64,000 bases of DNA from Bacillota bacterium (GCA_029550685.1 JAKPGY010000212.1:37275-101274), one strand, 5' to 3'. Shown: positions 42,322-51,663, counted from the first letter of the stretch. Notes: generated from the letters alone by a model not told the origin. A program made the numbers and translations.

Positions 42322-43011
42322 ATGATCTTGACAGGTGTTTTGGTCAATGCCGGGGCCATCCTGCTGGGTGGTATAGCGGGTACTTTTCTTCGCCGGGGGT
42401 TACCGGAGCGGCTAAATAAAACTATGATGCAGGGGCTGGGGCTCTGTGTGCTGTATGTGGGCATCAATGGCACTTTGGTAGGGGAGCAGGTACTGGTGGC
42501 AGTGCTGTCCATTGCCCTTGGCGGGTTGCTCGGGGAGTGGCTGGATTTAGATCGACGGTTAAACCGGCTGGGGAGCTTCTTGCAAGGGCTACTCGATCCA
42601 GGACCGTCCCGGGGCAGCTTTGCTGAAGGTTTTATCAATGCTACCTTGTTTACCTGCGTGGGGGCAATGGCCATCGTAGGGTCTCTGCAAAGCGGGTTGA
42701 GCGGTAATCACGAAACTCTCCTGGCCAAGGCGCTCATCGACGGTATTGTGATGGTTGTCATGGCGTCTACGCTGGGTATCGGGGTATCCCTGGCAGCAGT
42801 TTCGGTATTCCTCTACGAATCCTTGCTTACCCTTTCGGCCAGGGCGGTTGCCGGGTACCTGACGACACCAGTGATTAATGAAATGAATTGCGTGGGTTCA
42901 CTGCTCATTGTGGCTATCGCTCTAAATATGCTCCAGTTGACTAACATCAAGGTGGCCAATTTAATTCCCGCTGCCATTATGCCCGTCTTCTTCTTTATGT
43001 TGCTTCCCTGA
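42322..43011 (+). CDS. DUF554 membrane protein
   Basis: 229 residues with six to seven TM segments. The glycine-rich N-terminus (LTGVLVNAGAILLGGIAGTF) and the motif GINGTLVGEQVLV, GGLLGEWLDLDRRL and CVGAMAIVGSLQSGLSG are the conserved blocks of DUF554 (YdfK-like) proteins. These are widespread integral membrane proteins of unknown function, sometimes suggested to be transporters. Monocistronic, ended by a GC-rich hairpin. Confidence 0.9.
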   Translation: MILTGVLVNAGAILLGGIAGTFLRRGLPERLNKTMMQGLGLCVLYVGINGTLVGEQVLVAVLSIALGGLLGEWLDLDRRLNRLGSFLQGLLDPGPSRGSFAEGFINATLFTCVGAMAIVGSLQSGLSGNHETLLAKALIDGIVMVVMASTLGIGVSLAAVSVFLYESLLTLSARAVAGYLTTPVINEMNCVGSLLIVAIALNMLQLTNIKVANLIPAAIMPVFFFMLLP

Positions 43012-43083
43012 TCCAGATCTGAATGAGCTAACAAATTCTAATAATAAATAGAAGGAATGAAATGATAGGGGTGCGAAAACAAT

Positions 43084-43128
43084 AACCCGGGGGATTTCTG
43101 CCAGTGGTGTTAACTTTACCCCCGGGTT
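43084..43128. terminator. Hairpin between converging genes
   Basis: AACCCGGGGG (43084-43093) pairs with CCCCCGGGTT (43119-43128), a 10-bp GC stem with TTT after it on the plus strand. It separates DUF554 from the converging lipoprotein gene and may serve both directions. Confidence 0.65.
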
Positions 43129-43194
43129 TAAACATTATACCGTCTTGGTCTTGATTCTTGGTTCTGGGTTTGGCGTCTATTTTTGGCTCATGAC

Positions 43195-44112
43195 CTAACT
43201 GTTTTGTTCCGGTATATATTTATTTAAAAGGCTGTTCCTGTATTCTTCGACCTGGCTGGTTAGCTTGTTATCATTTTTGATCACCACATTAAGATATTCT
43301 TCTAAATCCTTAAGAAGCTCACTGTTGCCGTTGTTGGCCACTGCATTCAAATAAGCCTCCCTGGCCTGTGGGTTAAGTGTCTTGGTATCGTAGCTGAAAA
43401 GGGGAGTGTTGTTGCAGCCATAAAGAATAAATGTAATGTATTTTTGATATAGTTGCCTTATTTCACCGATTTTTTCAGACCCGCTGTGGGTATTAATAAA
43501 CCTTTCCTGGTTTAAAGCTCTTTTTACTATTTCGTCCCAGCCGATAACAAGGGCTGCGTCTTTAGCCGGAACATTGTTGGATTCTACGGCCATAATGTCG
43601 ATATAATCCTGCAGGTCAGCGGTTACATGGTCGCGGTATTTTTTATAAAACTCGTAATCGATGATGGGGAAGTAGGTTCCTTCAGCAGTTTCCACTCTGT
43701 AGCCGCTGTTTTTGGTTTTGGTTATTAACTCTTTAAGTGCGGGATCTTTGATAGTGGACGGTTTAGTAATGGATTCATATTCATTATATATTTTGGCTTG
43801 CAATTCTTCGTTGAAAAACATGTTTTCCAACTGTGGAAGGTATTCTTTTTGTAGTTTTTCAAATTCGTTCACCATCTTTGAAGCATCTTCCCGGGAGACA
43901 TGTTTAATATTGTTTTCTATAAAAGCTGCAACTTCTTCAACAATGGTATCCTTTTGACTATCCCTTTCGATTAGGGACTGAAATTCATCCATTACCTCAG
44001 CGGTTTTTTGCTCCCCGGTTTTATCAGGCCCTTTTGGGTTTTCACCATAGCACCCCACAGCAGCAACGGCCAGTCCCAGGCATATAATTATAAGCGCAAG
44101 TTTTCTCAACAA
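43195..44112 (-). CDS. Hypothetical lipoprotein, helix-rich
   Basis: 305 residues with lipoprotein signal peptide ending in AAVGC (Cys at about residue 21), so surface anchored. The remainder is charged and largely helical (e.g. DASKMVNEFEKLQKEYLPQL, ADLQDYIDIMAVESNN) without a domain I recognise. The TTG start at 44112 follows GGGAGGTAGGAAAC. The next gene upstream on the same strand, an SLH protein, ends 118 bp before; both are secreted and may be co-expressed. Confidence 0.75.
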   Translation of the reverse strand: MLRKLALIIICLGLAVAAVGCYGENPKGPDKTGEQKTAEVMDEFQSLIERDSQKDTIVEEVAAFIENNIKHVSREDASKMVNEFEKLQKEYLPQLENMFFNEELQAKIYNEYESITKPSTIKDPALKELITKTKNSGYRVETAEGTYFPIIDYEFYKKYRDHVTADLQDYIDIMAVESNNVPAKDAALVIGWDEIVKRALNQERFINTHSGSEKIGEIRQLYQKYITFILYGCNNTPLFSYDTKTLNPQAREAYLNAVANNGNSELLKDLEEYLNVVIKNDNKLTSQVEEYRNSLLNKYIPEQNS

Positions 44113-44229
44113 GTTTCCTACCTCCCTAATAACACTCCATATTAACTTCTTTTTATCTTTAATGACCTTTTTAGTTCCTTAGTTTAGTCTGCTTCAACAA
44201 TTATGCTGCAGGGGGTGGACCCAATTGTC

Positions 44230-44892
44230 CTATTCTGCATCCTGGGCAGGTGTTGCCACATCAATGGTTTTTAGAGTTTGATTCAATATAGTTGCCAGCT
44301 CTGCCCGGGTTATTTTCTCGTCAGGGCGGAATTCGTTACCAGGGTACCTCATTATGCCGGCGTTGAAGACAAAGCTGATGGCCGACTGTTCTTCCTGGGT
44401 CAAATCAGCAATATCCGAATAATTGGGCCAAATTAATGTGGTGATAACTGATAGCTTTTTTGCCGCGAAGGAATTAGCTATAGCGCTGGCTACTTCTGCC
44501 CTTGTAACCCTTTGCAGGGGGTTAAAATTTCTCCCGGCAATGTTTAGGATATTCAAATGGCCTGCAATAATTGAGGCCTCACTATACCACAGGTTATCTT
44601 CCACATCATCATAATAATCAAAGGGGACAGGTGCTTCTTTTAGTTTGAGATAATCGTAGTTTAAATCAAAGGTCCTGACTAAACATACAGCAAGTTGTGC
44701 CCGGTCAACGAAGGTATCCGGGCTGAACTTATTCGCTGCGGTGCCTATCATTATACCTTTCTCATAGACAGCTTCGATGTCAGCGGCAGCCGGGTTGGAC
44801 TGAATGTCATCGAAGGGTGTCTGGGCAAAACCTGCGTTAGGAGCTACCAGGAGACAAAATAACAATAATGATAGAAGCAGAACTCTTTTCAT
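44230..44892 (-). CDS. Secreted protein with S-layer homology (SLH) domains
   Basis: 220 residues. Signal peptide (KRVLLLSLLLFCLLVAPNAG, cleavage near FAQ-T) followed by about three SLH repeats: FDDIQSNPAAADIEAVYEKG, YYDDVEDNLWYSEASIIAG and NYSDIADLTQEEQSAISFVF, each ending in a FxPxxxxxRAEL-type block (FSPDTFVDRAQLAV, FNPLQRVTRAEVAS, FRPDEKITRAELAT). SLH domains bind pyruvylated wall polymers. It has no other domain, so it may be a wall-anchoring or assembly factor. A relic of a paralogue lies at 28714-28827. Ribosome site GAGAAGGG. Confidence 0.9.
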   Translation of the reverse strand: MKRVLLLSLLLFCLLVAPNAGFAQTPFDDIQSNPAAADIEAVYEKGIMIGTAANKFSPDTFVDRAQLAVCLVRTFDLNYDYLKLKEAPVPFDYYDDVEDNLWYSEASIIAGHLNILNIAGRNFNPLQRVTRAEVASAIANSFAAKKLSVITTLIWPNYSDIADLTQEEQSAISFVFNAGIMRYPGNEFRPDEKITRAELATILNQTLKTIDVATPAQDAE

Positions 44893-45409
44893 GTTTTCCC
44901 TTCTCCCTTACTATTTATTTGTATTTTTATTTGTTGGACGATGGAAGGGGTTAGGAGGTTCACCTGTATGGTGTTTTTTGAAAACAGACTTAGCCGCCAT
45001 CTCCCTAGACGCTGCGGGCATGCCAAAATCCAAAACCGGAAAAAAGCTAGATTAAGTAAGTGTTATTAAGGTATTTTTTGAACTACTGCAACTATCTCTC
45101 TAAGGAAGTTAGTTTTTGGGGAATTAATTATTGCAAAAACAAAAAAAACAGTTATGATTAAGAGCAGGTGCCTTAAATTGGATAGTTAATAATGGAAAAT
45201 ACGTGGCGATTTCTTGCGGTTTTCTTAGTGTGATCAAGCTTTTGGAAAAAGACAAGATTCCGCCCCGGGCTATAGTTATAATAACATATGTAAGTGCCAC
45301 TGGGATCCTTATGATACTATTAAATAGGGTTAATTAGACATTGGTAATTAATTTACACAAAGCGCATTTTAAATATGATTTTCTCCGGGGTTTCAGGTAG
45401 GAGCAGAAA
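44893..45409. other. Intergenic region between divergent genes
   Basis: 517 bp between the SLH gene (minus) and the diguanylate cyclase gene (plus). AT-rich, with no reading frame of note and no riboswitch consensus recognised, although a c-di-GMP element would be plausible here. GTAGGAGC at 45396 is the ribosome site for the next gene. Promoters for both genes must lie here but none is convincing. Confidence 0.35.
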
Positions 45410-46558
45410 ATGGATTATTATCTTAGAATAGATATAAATATTTTTTCATTTTTAATTTGTTTTATAATCCTGATTGATACATGCATCCGGGCCGAGAAAC
45501 AGTTTATACAGTCTAAATTGTTTGTTGCTCTAATCGGTTCAAATTTGATTTTGTTATTTATCGATTCACTGCAATGGATGCTTGACGGAAGACAGGGACA
45601 AGTCAACGTCGCCATTTATTCAGCAGCAAGCGTGATTTCTTATATTATGGCTCCCGTACCATCTTATTTATGGACACTTTATGCCGTTTATCAGATATTT
45701 CGTGATGAAAAGAGGATTAGAAAACAGGTTTACCCCCTTTTAGTTCCCGTGCTTGTTAACGCGTTGTTGGCCCTGACGTCCCTGTCGACGGGATTTCTGT
45801 TTTATTTAGATGAAAACAACATTTATCATCGCGGCCGGGGATTTTTTTTGACAGTAGCTATCAGTTACTTATACCTCGCCTATATATCTCTTGTTATTTT
45901 ATGGAACAGGCGCCTTATTGAAAAGAGATTTTTTTTTCCGCTGCTCTTATTCCCCATGCTACCTGTTCTGGGTAGCATAATTCAGATAATTTATTACGGT
46001 TCGGTTCTGCTTTGGAGTGGAATAGCTTTATCAATACTGATTATTTATATTAATATACAGAATTACAGGCTACATACGGACTATCTTACTGGGGTCTATA
46101 ACCGCAGGGAGGCTGACTACTTATTAAAAAACAAGATTCACAACAAAACCCCTGGAAGGTCGTTTTCGGGAATACTTATAGATATAGATAATTTTAAGGA
46201 GATTAACGACCGTTATGGCCATTTAACTGGGGACAAAGTTCTGGAAATATCTGCGGAGTTAATTAAGAATAGTTTGCGCAAAGACGATTTTGTCGCCAGG
46301 TACGGTGGTGATGAATTTCTTGTATTATTAAATATTAAAGATCCTTCAGATTTAAAAAAATTTGTAGATAGAATAAAAGAAAACTTAAATAATTATAATC
46401 TTCACAGCAGTTTTCCCTTTAGGATCAGTTTTAGCATTGGTTATGATGTATATGATTACAGCTCGGGGATGAGCAAAGACCAGTTTCTGAATCATATTGA
46501 TGCTCTTATGTATCAGAATAAAAAAATGAACCTTGCCTTGAATTCTTTGAAGCATTAA
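45410..46558 (+). CDS. Membrane-bound diguanylate cyclase (GGDEF)
   Basis: Makes c-di-GMP from GTP. 382 residues: a seven- to eight-TM N-terminal sensory domain (about 5-220), then a GGDEF domain (about 225-380). The catalytic site RYGGDEF (GGDEF at 299-303) is intact, and RKDD five residues before it is the RxxD inhibitory I-site, so product inhibition is likely. The substrate-site FSGILIDIDNFKEINDRYGH segment is canonical. No phosphodiesterase or PilZ gene is adjacent. The ATG follows GTAGGAGC. Confidence 0.94.
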   Translation: MDYYLRIDINIFSFLICFIILIDTCIRAEKQFIQSKLFVALIGSNLILLFIDSLQWMLDGRQGQVNVAIYSAASVISYIMAPVPSYLWTLYAVYQIFRDEKRIRKQVYPLLVPVLVNALLALTSLSTGFLFYLDENNIYHRGRGFFLTVAISYLYLAYISLVILWNRRLIEKRFFFPLLLFPMLPVLGSIIQIIYYGSVLLWSGIALSILIIYINIQNYRLHTDYLTGVYNRREADYLLKNKIHNKTPGRSFSGILIDIDNFKEINDRYGHLTGDKVLEISAELIKNSLRKDDFVARYGGDEFLVLLNIKDPSDLKKFVDRIKENLNNYNLHSSFPFRISFSIGYDVYDYSSGMSKDQFLNHIDALMYQNKKMNLALNSLKH

Positions 46559-46685
46559 CTCCAACCAATTATTTATCTGCGAACAAATAAGGAAAAGGCT
46601 TATTATGCCCAGGAGAATCCGTATTGTTATATCAGCTTTGCAATATATTTCTTTGCAGGGTTATCTCGATCAAGCCTTTAATACT

Positions 46686-46749
46686 AGGAAAGCGAAAGCA
46701 TTTCTGCTTCCGCTTCCTGTCCCCATGCTTTACTCTTCGTAAAGCATGG
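46686..46749. other. Two adjacent hairpins
   Basis: First stem AGGAAAGCGAAAGCA with TGCTTCCGCTTCCT (46686-46718, imperfect); second CCATGCTTTAC-TCTTC-GTAAAGCATGG (46723-46749), a perfect 11-bp stem with a 5-nt loop. Neither has a T-run. They sit between the converging diguanylate cyclase and sulfite reductase genes and could be processing or termination structures. Confidence 0.5.
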
Positions 46750-46793
46750 TAGAAACACGCCGGGGCAAGGGGGTCTTGGGGCTTATTCTGTTT

Positions 46794-47528
46794 TTAGTGG
46801 ACTTTTGTCTCATCTAAAACTTCCTCGCGGTAACGGTCAAAGCCAATCCTGTCGATAAACTTACCCAGGCGCTCGTTGGTGCGGGCTTCCCTTTTGTACA
46901 AGCTCAGGGTTCGGTCCAAAATTTGCAACACCTGTTCGCTGGTTTGGTGCTCGGCCAGTTTATCGCCGAAGCGGGGGTTCAACCCGCCGTTTCCCCCAAC
47001 GTAAACAGTAAAACCCTTTGGAGTCCCCATAATCCCGAAATCAATCATCAGGGCGTCCATACACTTGTTAGGGCAACCGCTGACGCTTATTTTGAACTTG
47101 GAGGGCAGGGTCATGCCGTGGTAGCGCCTGTCGATCTCCATTCCCAGACCCACTGAATCCTGCTGTCCCCGTTTGCAGAAGGTAGTGCCGGGGCAGAATT
47201 TGACGCTGCGAACGCAGAGGCCGATGGCTGTGCCGGGTGTCATACCCAGCTCCTTCCAGGCAGCGTCAAGATCCTCCTCTTTAAGCCCTACAATGGCGAG
47301 GCGCTGGGAAGAGGTTACTTTGATAGCAGGACAGTTGTATTTTTTGGCTATGTTGGCTATTCTGACGAGAAGTTCCGGGTCGGTAATAATTCCACCGGGA
47401 ATGTGGGGGGCGATTGCGTAAGTCCCGTCCCTCTGGAGAATAGCTCCTTTTTCCAGCATGTCCTGCGCTGTCGTGCTGTGTTGAAATCTATCATCAAGCT
47501 TGTTTGGCATTTCAGTGGTGTTTTCCAC
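46794..47528 (-). CDS. Small siroheme/[4Fe-4S] sulfite (or nitrite) reductase-like protein
   Basis: 244 residues, a single sulfite-reductase module. The cluster-ligand pattern is complete: VKFCPGTTFC (Cys-x5-Cys) and SGCPNKCMD (Cys-x3-Cys), which bind the [4Fe-4S] cluster bridged to siroheme. An N-terminal ferredoxin-like half (TYAIAPHIPGGIITDPELL, VTSSQRLAIVGLK) precedes it. The size fits the small monomeric assimilatory-type sulfite reductases of anaerobes. It may reduce sulfite to sulfide for cysteine or homocysteine synthesis. The GTG start has AAGGAGGT 6 nt upstream. No partner subunit or siroheme genes are nearby. Confidence 0.82.
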   Translation of the reverse strand: MENTTEMPNKLDDRFQHSTTAQDMLEKGAILQRDGTYAIAPHIPGGIITDPELLVRIANIAKKYNCPAIKVTSSQRLAIVGLKEEDLDAAWKELGMTPGTAIGLCVRSVKFCPGTTFCKRGQQDSVGLGMEIDRRYHGMTLPSKFKISVSGCPNKCMDALMIDFGIMGTPKGFTVYVGGNGGLNPRFGDKLAEHQTSEQVLQILDRTLSLYKREARTNERLGKFIDRIGFDRYREEVLDETKVH

Positions 47529-47851
47529 GGGTGTACCTCCTTAAAGTATTTTAATTCTATTTTCTCTGAAATGAGATAGACCTATGTATTTAAAGAGGAA
47601 ATAAAAGCGTGCTGTTTACCCTGGTTAAGCTTTACGATTAGGAATGCACGGGTATAATAAGGCCTGGCCTCTGGAATAAAGAATAATATAACCGGTAATA
47701 TAATCGGCCTGTTTTATTTTCTGCCGGTGCTTTTAGATATAGCTGTCCTGGCAGTATGTCAGTATTGTCTCAAGAGGGGAGCTATAAGGAACTGAAGGTG
47801 CCGGGTACAGTACATAATTCAAATCAATTCAGCTTAATAAAGGAGTAGGTC
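47529..47851. other. Intergenic region before hslO
   Basis: 323 bp between divergent genes. No reading frame of interest. A TATAATATAACC-like AT tract at about 47683-47700 may hold a promoter; nothing matches a riboswitch. AAGGAG at 47841 is the hslO ribosome site. Confidence 0.35.
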
Positions 47852-48724
47852 ATGAGCGATTATCTTGTACGGGGAATTGGTGCGGGCGGTCAATTCCGGG
47901 TTTTTGCCGCTGTTACGACGGACCTGGCCGAAGAGGCCAGGCGCAGGCATGATACCTGGCCCGTGGCCAGCGCCGCTTTGGGGAGGTCTCTGACAGCAGG
48001 GCTGCTTTTGGGTGCCAATTTAAAGGGGGATGACCTTCTGACCTTGAGGGTGTTTGGAGACGGGCCGTTGGGGGCGATTGTTGTTACAGCCAATGCAAAG
48101 GGAGAGGTAAAGGGTTACGTTCAGGAGCCCCACGTCGACCTGGCACCGGAGGTGGAAGGTAAGCTGCCTGTGGGAAAAGCGGTGGGAAAGGGTTTTCTTT
48201 ATGTGACGAAGGACATGGGCTTGAAGGAGCCCTTCACCGGAAGCGTGGAGCTTGTATCCGGTGAAATCGCCGAGGACGTAGCGCATTACCTATTAACCTC
48301 GGAACAGACTCCCTCAGCTGTCGCCCTGGGTGTGCTGGTTGCCCCCGAAGGTTCTGTGGCTGCTTCCGGAGGTTTAATGCTCCAGATGTTTCCGGGTGCG
48401 GAAGAGGATGTTTTAACCCGCCTGGAGCAAAGTCTTAGCCAACTGCCTCCGGTCAGTACCCTTGTGAACCAGGGACTGACGCCGGAAGAAATTGTAACTA
48501 AGGCTGTGGGGGGCCTGGAGGTCCAGTACCTTGAAAAGAACCCCGTGTATTTTAAATGCACCTGTTCCCGGGACAGGATCAAAGATGTTTTGGCGGCCAT
48601 GGGAGAAGCGGAAATAAAAAAAATACTGGAGGAGCAGGGCGAGGCAGAGGTGCGATGTCATTTCTGCGGGGACTCATACACCTTTAACGCTTCAGAATTA
48701 GAAGCCATCCTATCAGGATTATAA
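47852..48724 (+). CDS. hslO: Redox-regulated chaperone Hsp33
   Basis: Heat- and oxidation-activated holdase. 290 residues, usual length. The N-terminal domain begins SDYLVRGIGAGGQFRVFAAV, and the C-terminal redox switch has both zinc-binding pairs: FKCTCSRDR (CxC) and VRCHFCGDSY (CxxC). Oxidation of these four cysteines releases zinc and activates the chaperone. The gene starts behind AAGGAG; yedF follows 123 bp downstream on the same strand, both being thiol-chemistry proteins. Confidence 0.96.
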   Translation: MSDYLVRGIGAGGQFRVFAAVTTDLAEEARRRHDTWPVASAALGRSLTAGLLLGANLKGDDLLTLRVFGDGPLGAIVVTANAKGEVKGYVQEPHVDLAPEVEGKLPVGKAVGKGFLYVTKDMGLKEPFTGSVELVSGEIAEDVAHYLLTSEQTPSAVALGVLVAPEGSVAASGGLMLQMFPGAEEDVLTRLEQSLSQLPPVSTLVNQGLTPEEIVTKAVGGLEVQYLEKNPVYFKCTCSRDRIKDVLAAMGEAEIKKILEEQGEAEVRCHFCGDSYTFNASELEAILSGL

Positions 48725-48847
48725 GAAATCTATATAATAATAGTTTATTTAATAGAATAATTTAATTATCCCTATGAATGTATTTTATATTTTTGTAATA
48801 TATGTATAAACTATTTATTTATCATTACCCCGGAAGGAAGGATACGG

Positions 48848-49459
48848 ATGAGTAAAAAGGTACTGGACTGCCGCGGGATGGCCTGTCCCCAGCCGGTTTT
48901 AGAAACAAAAAAAGCCCTGGAAGAAGGCTTTCAGCAGGAAATGTTGATCATTGTGGACAATGACGCAGCCAGGGAGAATGTCTCCCGTTTTGCCAGAAAT
49001 GCCGGGTATAGCGTTGAAGTGGAGGAGAAGGAAGGCTGCTATCATCTCACCGTTAACCGGGGGCCTGGTGAAACGCAGCCCACAGCTGCTGAAACCGCAA
49101 ATGAATCCTGTGACTGTGAGGCTCCCGGTGGTATTGTTTATTTTATTACCACCAACACCCTGGGGCAGGGCTCACCCGACCTGGGTGAAGTGCTGATGAA
49201 GAGCCTGATGGTGACCCTGGCGGAACAAAAACCTCCCCGGGCCCTGTGTCTTTTGAATACGGGTGTTTTTTTAGCTCTGGAGGATTCACCGGTTATTGAA
49301 CAGATGAAAAAGCTGTCAGCGAGTACAGAAATACTGGTTTGTGGAACCTGTCTGAATTACTACAAGGTTAAAGAAAAAATGGCAGTGGGCGTAGTTTCAA
49401 ATATGTATGACATCAACAGCCGTTTGACCGGGGCCAGCAAAGTAATCACGGTGGGATAG
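48848..49459 (+). CDS. yedF: Sulfurtransferase-like YedF (TusA-like plus DsrE-like domains)
   Basis: 203 residues. The N-terminal TusA-like domain has the active cysteine motif DCRGMACPQPVLETKKAL. The C-terminal half is DsrE-like (IVYFITTNTLGQGSPDLGEV, EILVCGTCLNYYKVKEKM) with a CGTC pair. This two-domain form is annotated as YedF and is often linked with selenium metabolism; no sel genes are in the window, so that link is not shown here. The ATG follows GGAAGGAAGG. It probably carries sulfur or selenium as persulfide. Confidence 0.9.
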   Translation: MSKKVLDCRGMACPQPVLETKKALEEGFQQEMLIIVDNDAARENVSRFARNAGYSVEVEEKEGCYHLTVNRGPGETQPTAAETANESCDCEAPGGIVYFITTNTLGQGSPDLGEVLMKSLMVTLAEQKPPRALCLLNTGVFLALEDSPVIEQMKKLSASTEILVCGTCLNYYKVKEKMAVGVVSNMYDINSRLTGASKVITVG

Positions 49460-49757
49460 GGCACCATGCCTGTTATCGGCGGCTTTGTTAGACTACGGAG
49501 AGACTTAAGATAGGCAGTCAAGTTAATGCCGGAGGAATTAAAACTAATTAGGCAATAGCCAAATAAAACCCGGCAATAAAGAACCTGTAGGGAATTTATT
49601 TACCCGTATTCCTTCTTCCCAATTAACACATAAATTGCAAATACCGGCGAAATAATATTTTAATTACCCAGGCTCACAAGCAGCGAATTCAAAATTAATA
49701 TAGATTAATAATGTAAACTTCAGTGGCAAAAACATTTTTCACCGGCTACCTTCTCCG

Positions 49758-49805
49758 GGCAGCCTCTCTGGCTTCAGGCCAGCAGCAGGCTGCCTACACT
49801 TTTTC
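49758..49805 (+). terminator. Terminator-like hairpin
   Basis: GGCAGCCT (49758-49765) pairs with AGGCTGCC (49787-49794), enclosing CTGGC/GCCAG, followed by TACACTTTTT. It lies 300 bp past yedF. The stretch 49460-49757 has no gene. Confidence 0.65.
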
Positions 49806-50057
49806 TAATCTGTATATCCTGGGGGAATTATCAAGCATGGGTTTTTAGGGCCGGGGGATTTTTTGGGGCGCAATTCTGCACGATAAAGCCGGGTGGCGGC
49901 CTGAGCCCTAGAAGGATTTACACCGCCCGTAAACTTGACGACGCACATCCCGGCTTCTTCCAGGGTAACCAGACCGCCAGGACACCGCCTGAAGGGCTGA
50001 GCCGGGCGGCGGGAGGGATCCTTGACAGGAAATAACCTTCTTACCTCTATATACCAC

Positions 50058-50106
50058 TTTACCGCAAACATGTGTTCGATCTATAATATAGCCAAACACA
50101 TGTTTG
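50058..50106 (+). promoter_or_regulatory. dinB promoter flanked by two LexA (SOS) boxes
   Basis: TTTACC (50058-50063), 18 bp, TATAAT (50082-50087). CAAACATGTGTTCG (50065-50078) and CAAACACATGTTTG (50093-50106) each match the Gram-positive LexA box CGAACRNRYGTTYC at 12 of 14 positions; one lies in the spacer and one at the start site. Together they also form a 12-bp inverted repeat (CAAACATGTGTT / AACACATGTTTG). Confidence 0.82.
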
Positions 50107-50117
50107 GGGTGATGTTT

Positions 50118-51326
50118 GTGCGCTGCCCGATCCTGCTGGCTGACATGAATTCTTTTTTTGCCAGTGTGCACCAGGCCATGGATCCCCGGCTTAAGGGAAA
50201 GCCGGTCATCGTGGGGGGTGACCCGGCCAAGCGCCACGGCATTGTCCTGGCGGCATCCTATGAAGCAAAGGCCTACGGAATCATAACGGGCATGGCTGTG
50301 GGGGAGGCCAGGAACCTCTGCCCGGAAGGCATCTTTCTCAAGCCCGCCTACAGCCATTACGTTGATTTCTCCACCCGGATTGTCCGGATTATGAAGGATT
50401 TCAGCCCCCTGGTGGAACCTTTCTCCATTGATGAGGCCTTTATGGACGTGTCCGGCTGCGGCAACCTTTTCGGTTCCTCCCTGGAAATCGCTTTGCAGTT
50501 AAAAACCCGGATTAAAAATGAGGTGGGCGTGCTGTGCAGTGTCGGCGTGGGCCCGAACAAGCTGCTGGCCAAAATGGCGGCGGGCATGCAGAAGCCCGAC
50601 GGTCTTACCGTTCTGGACCTGCCGGATGTGCCGGCCAAAATGTGGCCGCTGCCGGTCCGGGAGCTCTTTGGAGTGGGCAGCCGCCTGGAGAAGAGACTGC
50701 GGGAGTTAAACATCCGGACCATCGGAGACCTCGCCACCTACCCCCTGCCGGTGCTGCAGAAGAGGTTCGGCCTGGTGGGGCACGTCCTACACCTGTCGGC
50801 CAACGGCCTCGATTACAGTCCCGTTGACCCCCGTTCCCTGGAGCGGGTAAAATCAATCGGGCACCAGATTACATTGCCCAGGGATTATTATGGCTACGAG
50901 TCTATAGAAGTTGTTATTCTGGAATTGTGTGAGATCGTCTGCCGGCGGGTGCGTTTGGGCGGCTACGCCGGCAGGACGGTGAACCTCAGCCTGAAGGATG
51001 TGGAGTTTTTATGGATTTCCCGTGCCCGCACCCTGCCCCAGCCCACCGCCTGCGCCGGTGACGTGTACCGTGCGGCGGTGGAACTGCTGCACCGGCACTG
51101 GCCTTCCTGGAAACCGGTGAGGATGGTCGGGGTGTCCCTGGGGGGGCTGGTTAAAAATGCCCCGGAGCAAATGGATTTGTTCGGGGAGAAGGAAAGGGCC
51201 CGCCGCCTGCACGCCGCCTGTGACCGGATTAAAGACCGGTTCGGTGAGCAAAGCATCCTGAGGGCGGTTTCCCTTACCCCGGCGGGGGTTTTCCGGGAGC
51301 TGAAGGGGGCAAAGGGGCGTGGCTAA
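50118..51326 (+). CDS. dinB: DNA polymerase IV (Y family)
   Basis: Error-prone lesion-bypass polymerase. About 402 residues. Catalytic motifs: PILLADMNSFFASVHQ (Asp) and SIDEAFMDVSG (Asp-Glu), then helix-hairpin-helix blocks (GVGPNKLLAKMAAG, LFGVGSRLEKRLRELNIRTI) and a little-finger domain. Near the C-terminus QMDLFGEK resembles a beta-clamp binding motif. The GTG at 50118 is preferred: the -10 and LexA boxes lie just upstream, and GGGGTGAT precedes it, whereas a frame start at 50022 would precede the promoter. It is under LexA control. The next small gene overlaps its end. Confidence 0.93.
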   Translation: MRCPILLADMNSFFASVHQAMDPRLKGKPVIVGGDPAKRHGIVLAASYEAKAYGIITGMAVGEARNLCPEGIFLKPAYSHYVDFSTRIVRIMKDFSPLVEPFSIDEAFMDVSGCGNLFGSSLEIALQLKTRIKNEVGVLCSVGVGPNKLLAKMAAGMQKPDGLTVLDLPDVPAKMWPLPVRELFGVGSRLEKRLRELNIRTIGDLATYPLPVLQKRFGLVGHVLHLSANGLDYSPVDPRSLERVKSIGHQITLPRDYYGYESIEVVILELCEIVCRRVRLGGYAGRTVNLSLKDVEFLWISRARTLPQPTACAGDVYRAAVELLHRHWPSWKPVRMVGVSLGGLVKNAPEQMDLFGEKERARRLHAACDRIKDRFGEQSILRAVSLTPAGVFRELKGAKGRG

Positions 51327-51663
51327 CATCCGTGACTATTACCGGAAGAATTTCCTCTACGAGGGGCACCGGCTGATGCTGCCGGAAATGCGGGACAAGG
51401 TGGTCCATACCTGTTCGGATTGCAAGTTTTTGATCAGGATTGTGGGCAGGGACGAGGTCAGGCCTGGCTGTGCCGCCATGCTCCCCCGGTACGCCAGCCT
51501 GGCCAGGAGGGTTCCGGCAGAGCTGAAGGCGCTGGATGTACTCAAAGAGGTGGGCAGGGAAGGCCTGCAGCGGGTTACAGAGGGGATTGCCCCGCACCGC
51601 CAGGCCTGCGGGAAGTTTCAGCAGGGGACGAAGCACCCCTGGAGTCAGCCTTCTGAAAAATAA
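51319..51663 (+). CDS. Small Cys-containing protein, function unknown
   Basis: 114 residues from GTG 51319, overlapping the dinB end by 8 bp, so translationally coupled with it and likely under the same SOS control. VVHTCSDCKFLIRIVGRD and RPGCAAMLPR hold three cysteines that could bind zinc. The rest is basic and helical. No family recognised; its position suggests a role linked to translesion synthesis or only co-expression. A CGGGCC/GGCCCG stem at about 51666-51701 follows. Confidence 0.65.
   Translation: MANIRDYYRKNFLYEGHRLMLPEMRDKVVHTCSDCKFLIRIVGRDEVRPGCAAMLPRYASLARRVPAELKALDVLKEVGREGLQRVTEGIAPHRQACGKFQQGTKHPWSQPSEK

Noticed and set aside
44893..45409. c-di-GMP riboswitch upstream of the diguanylate cyclase
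   Set aside because: Looked for the conserved core; not found.
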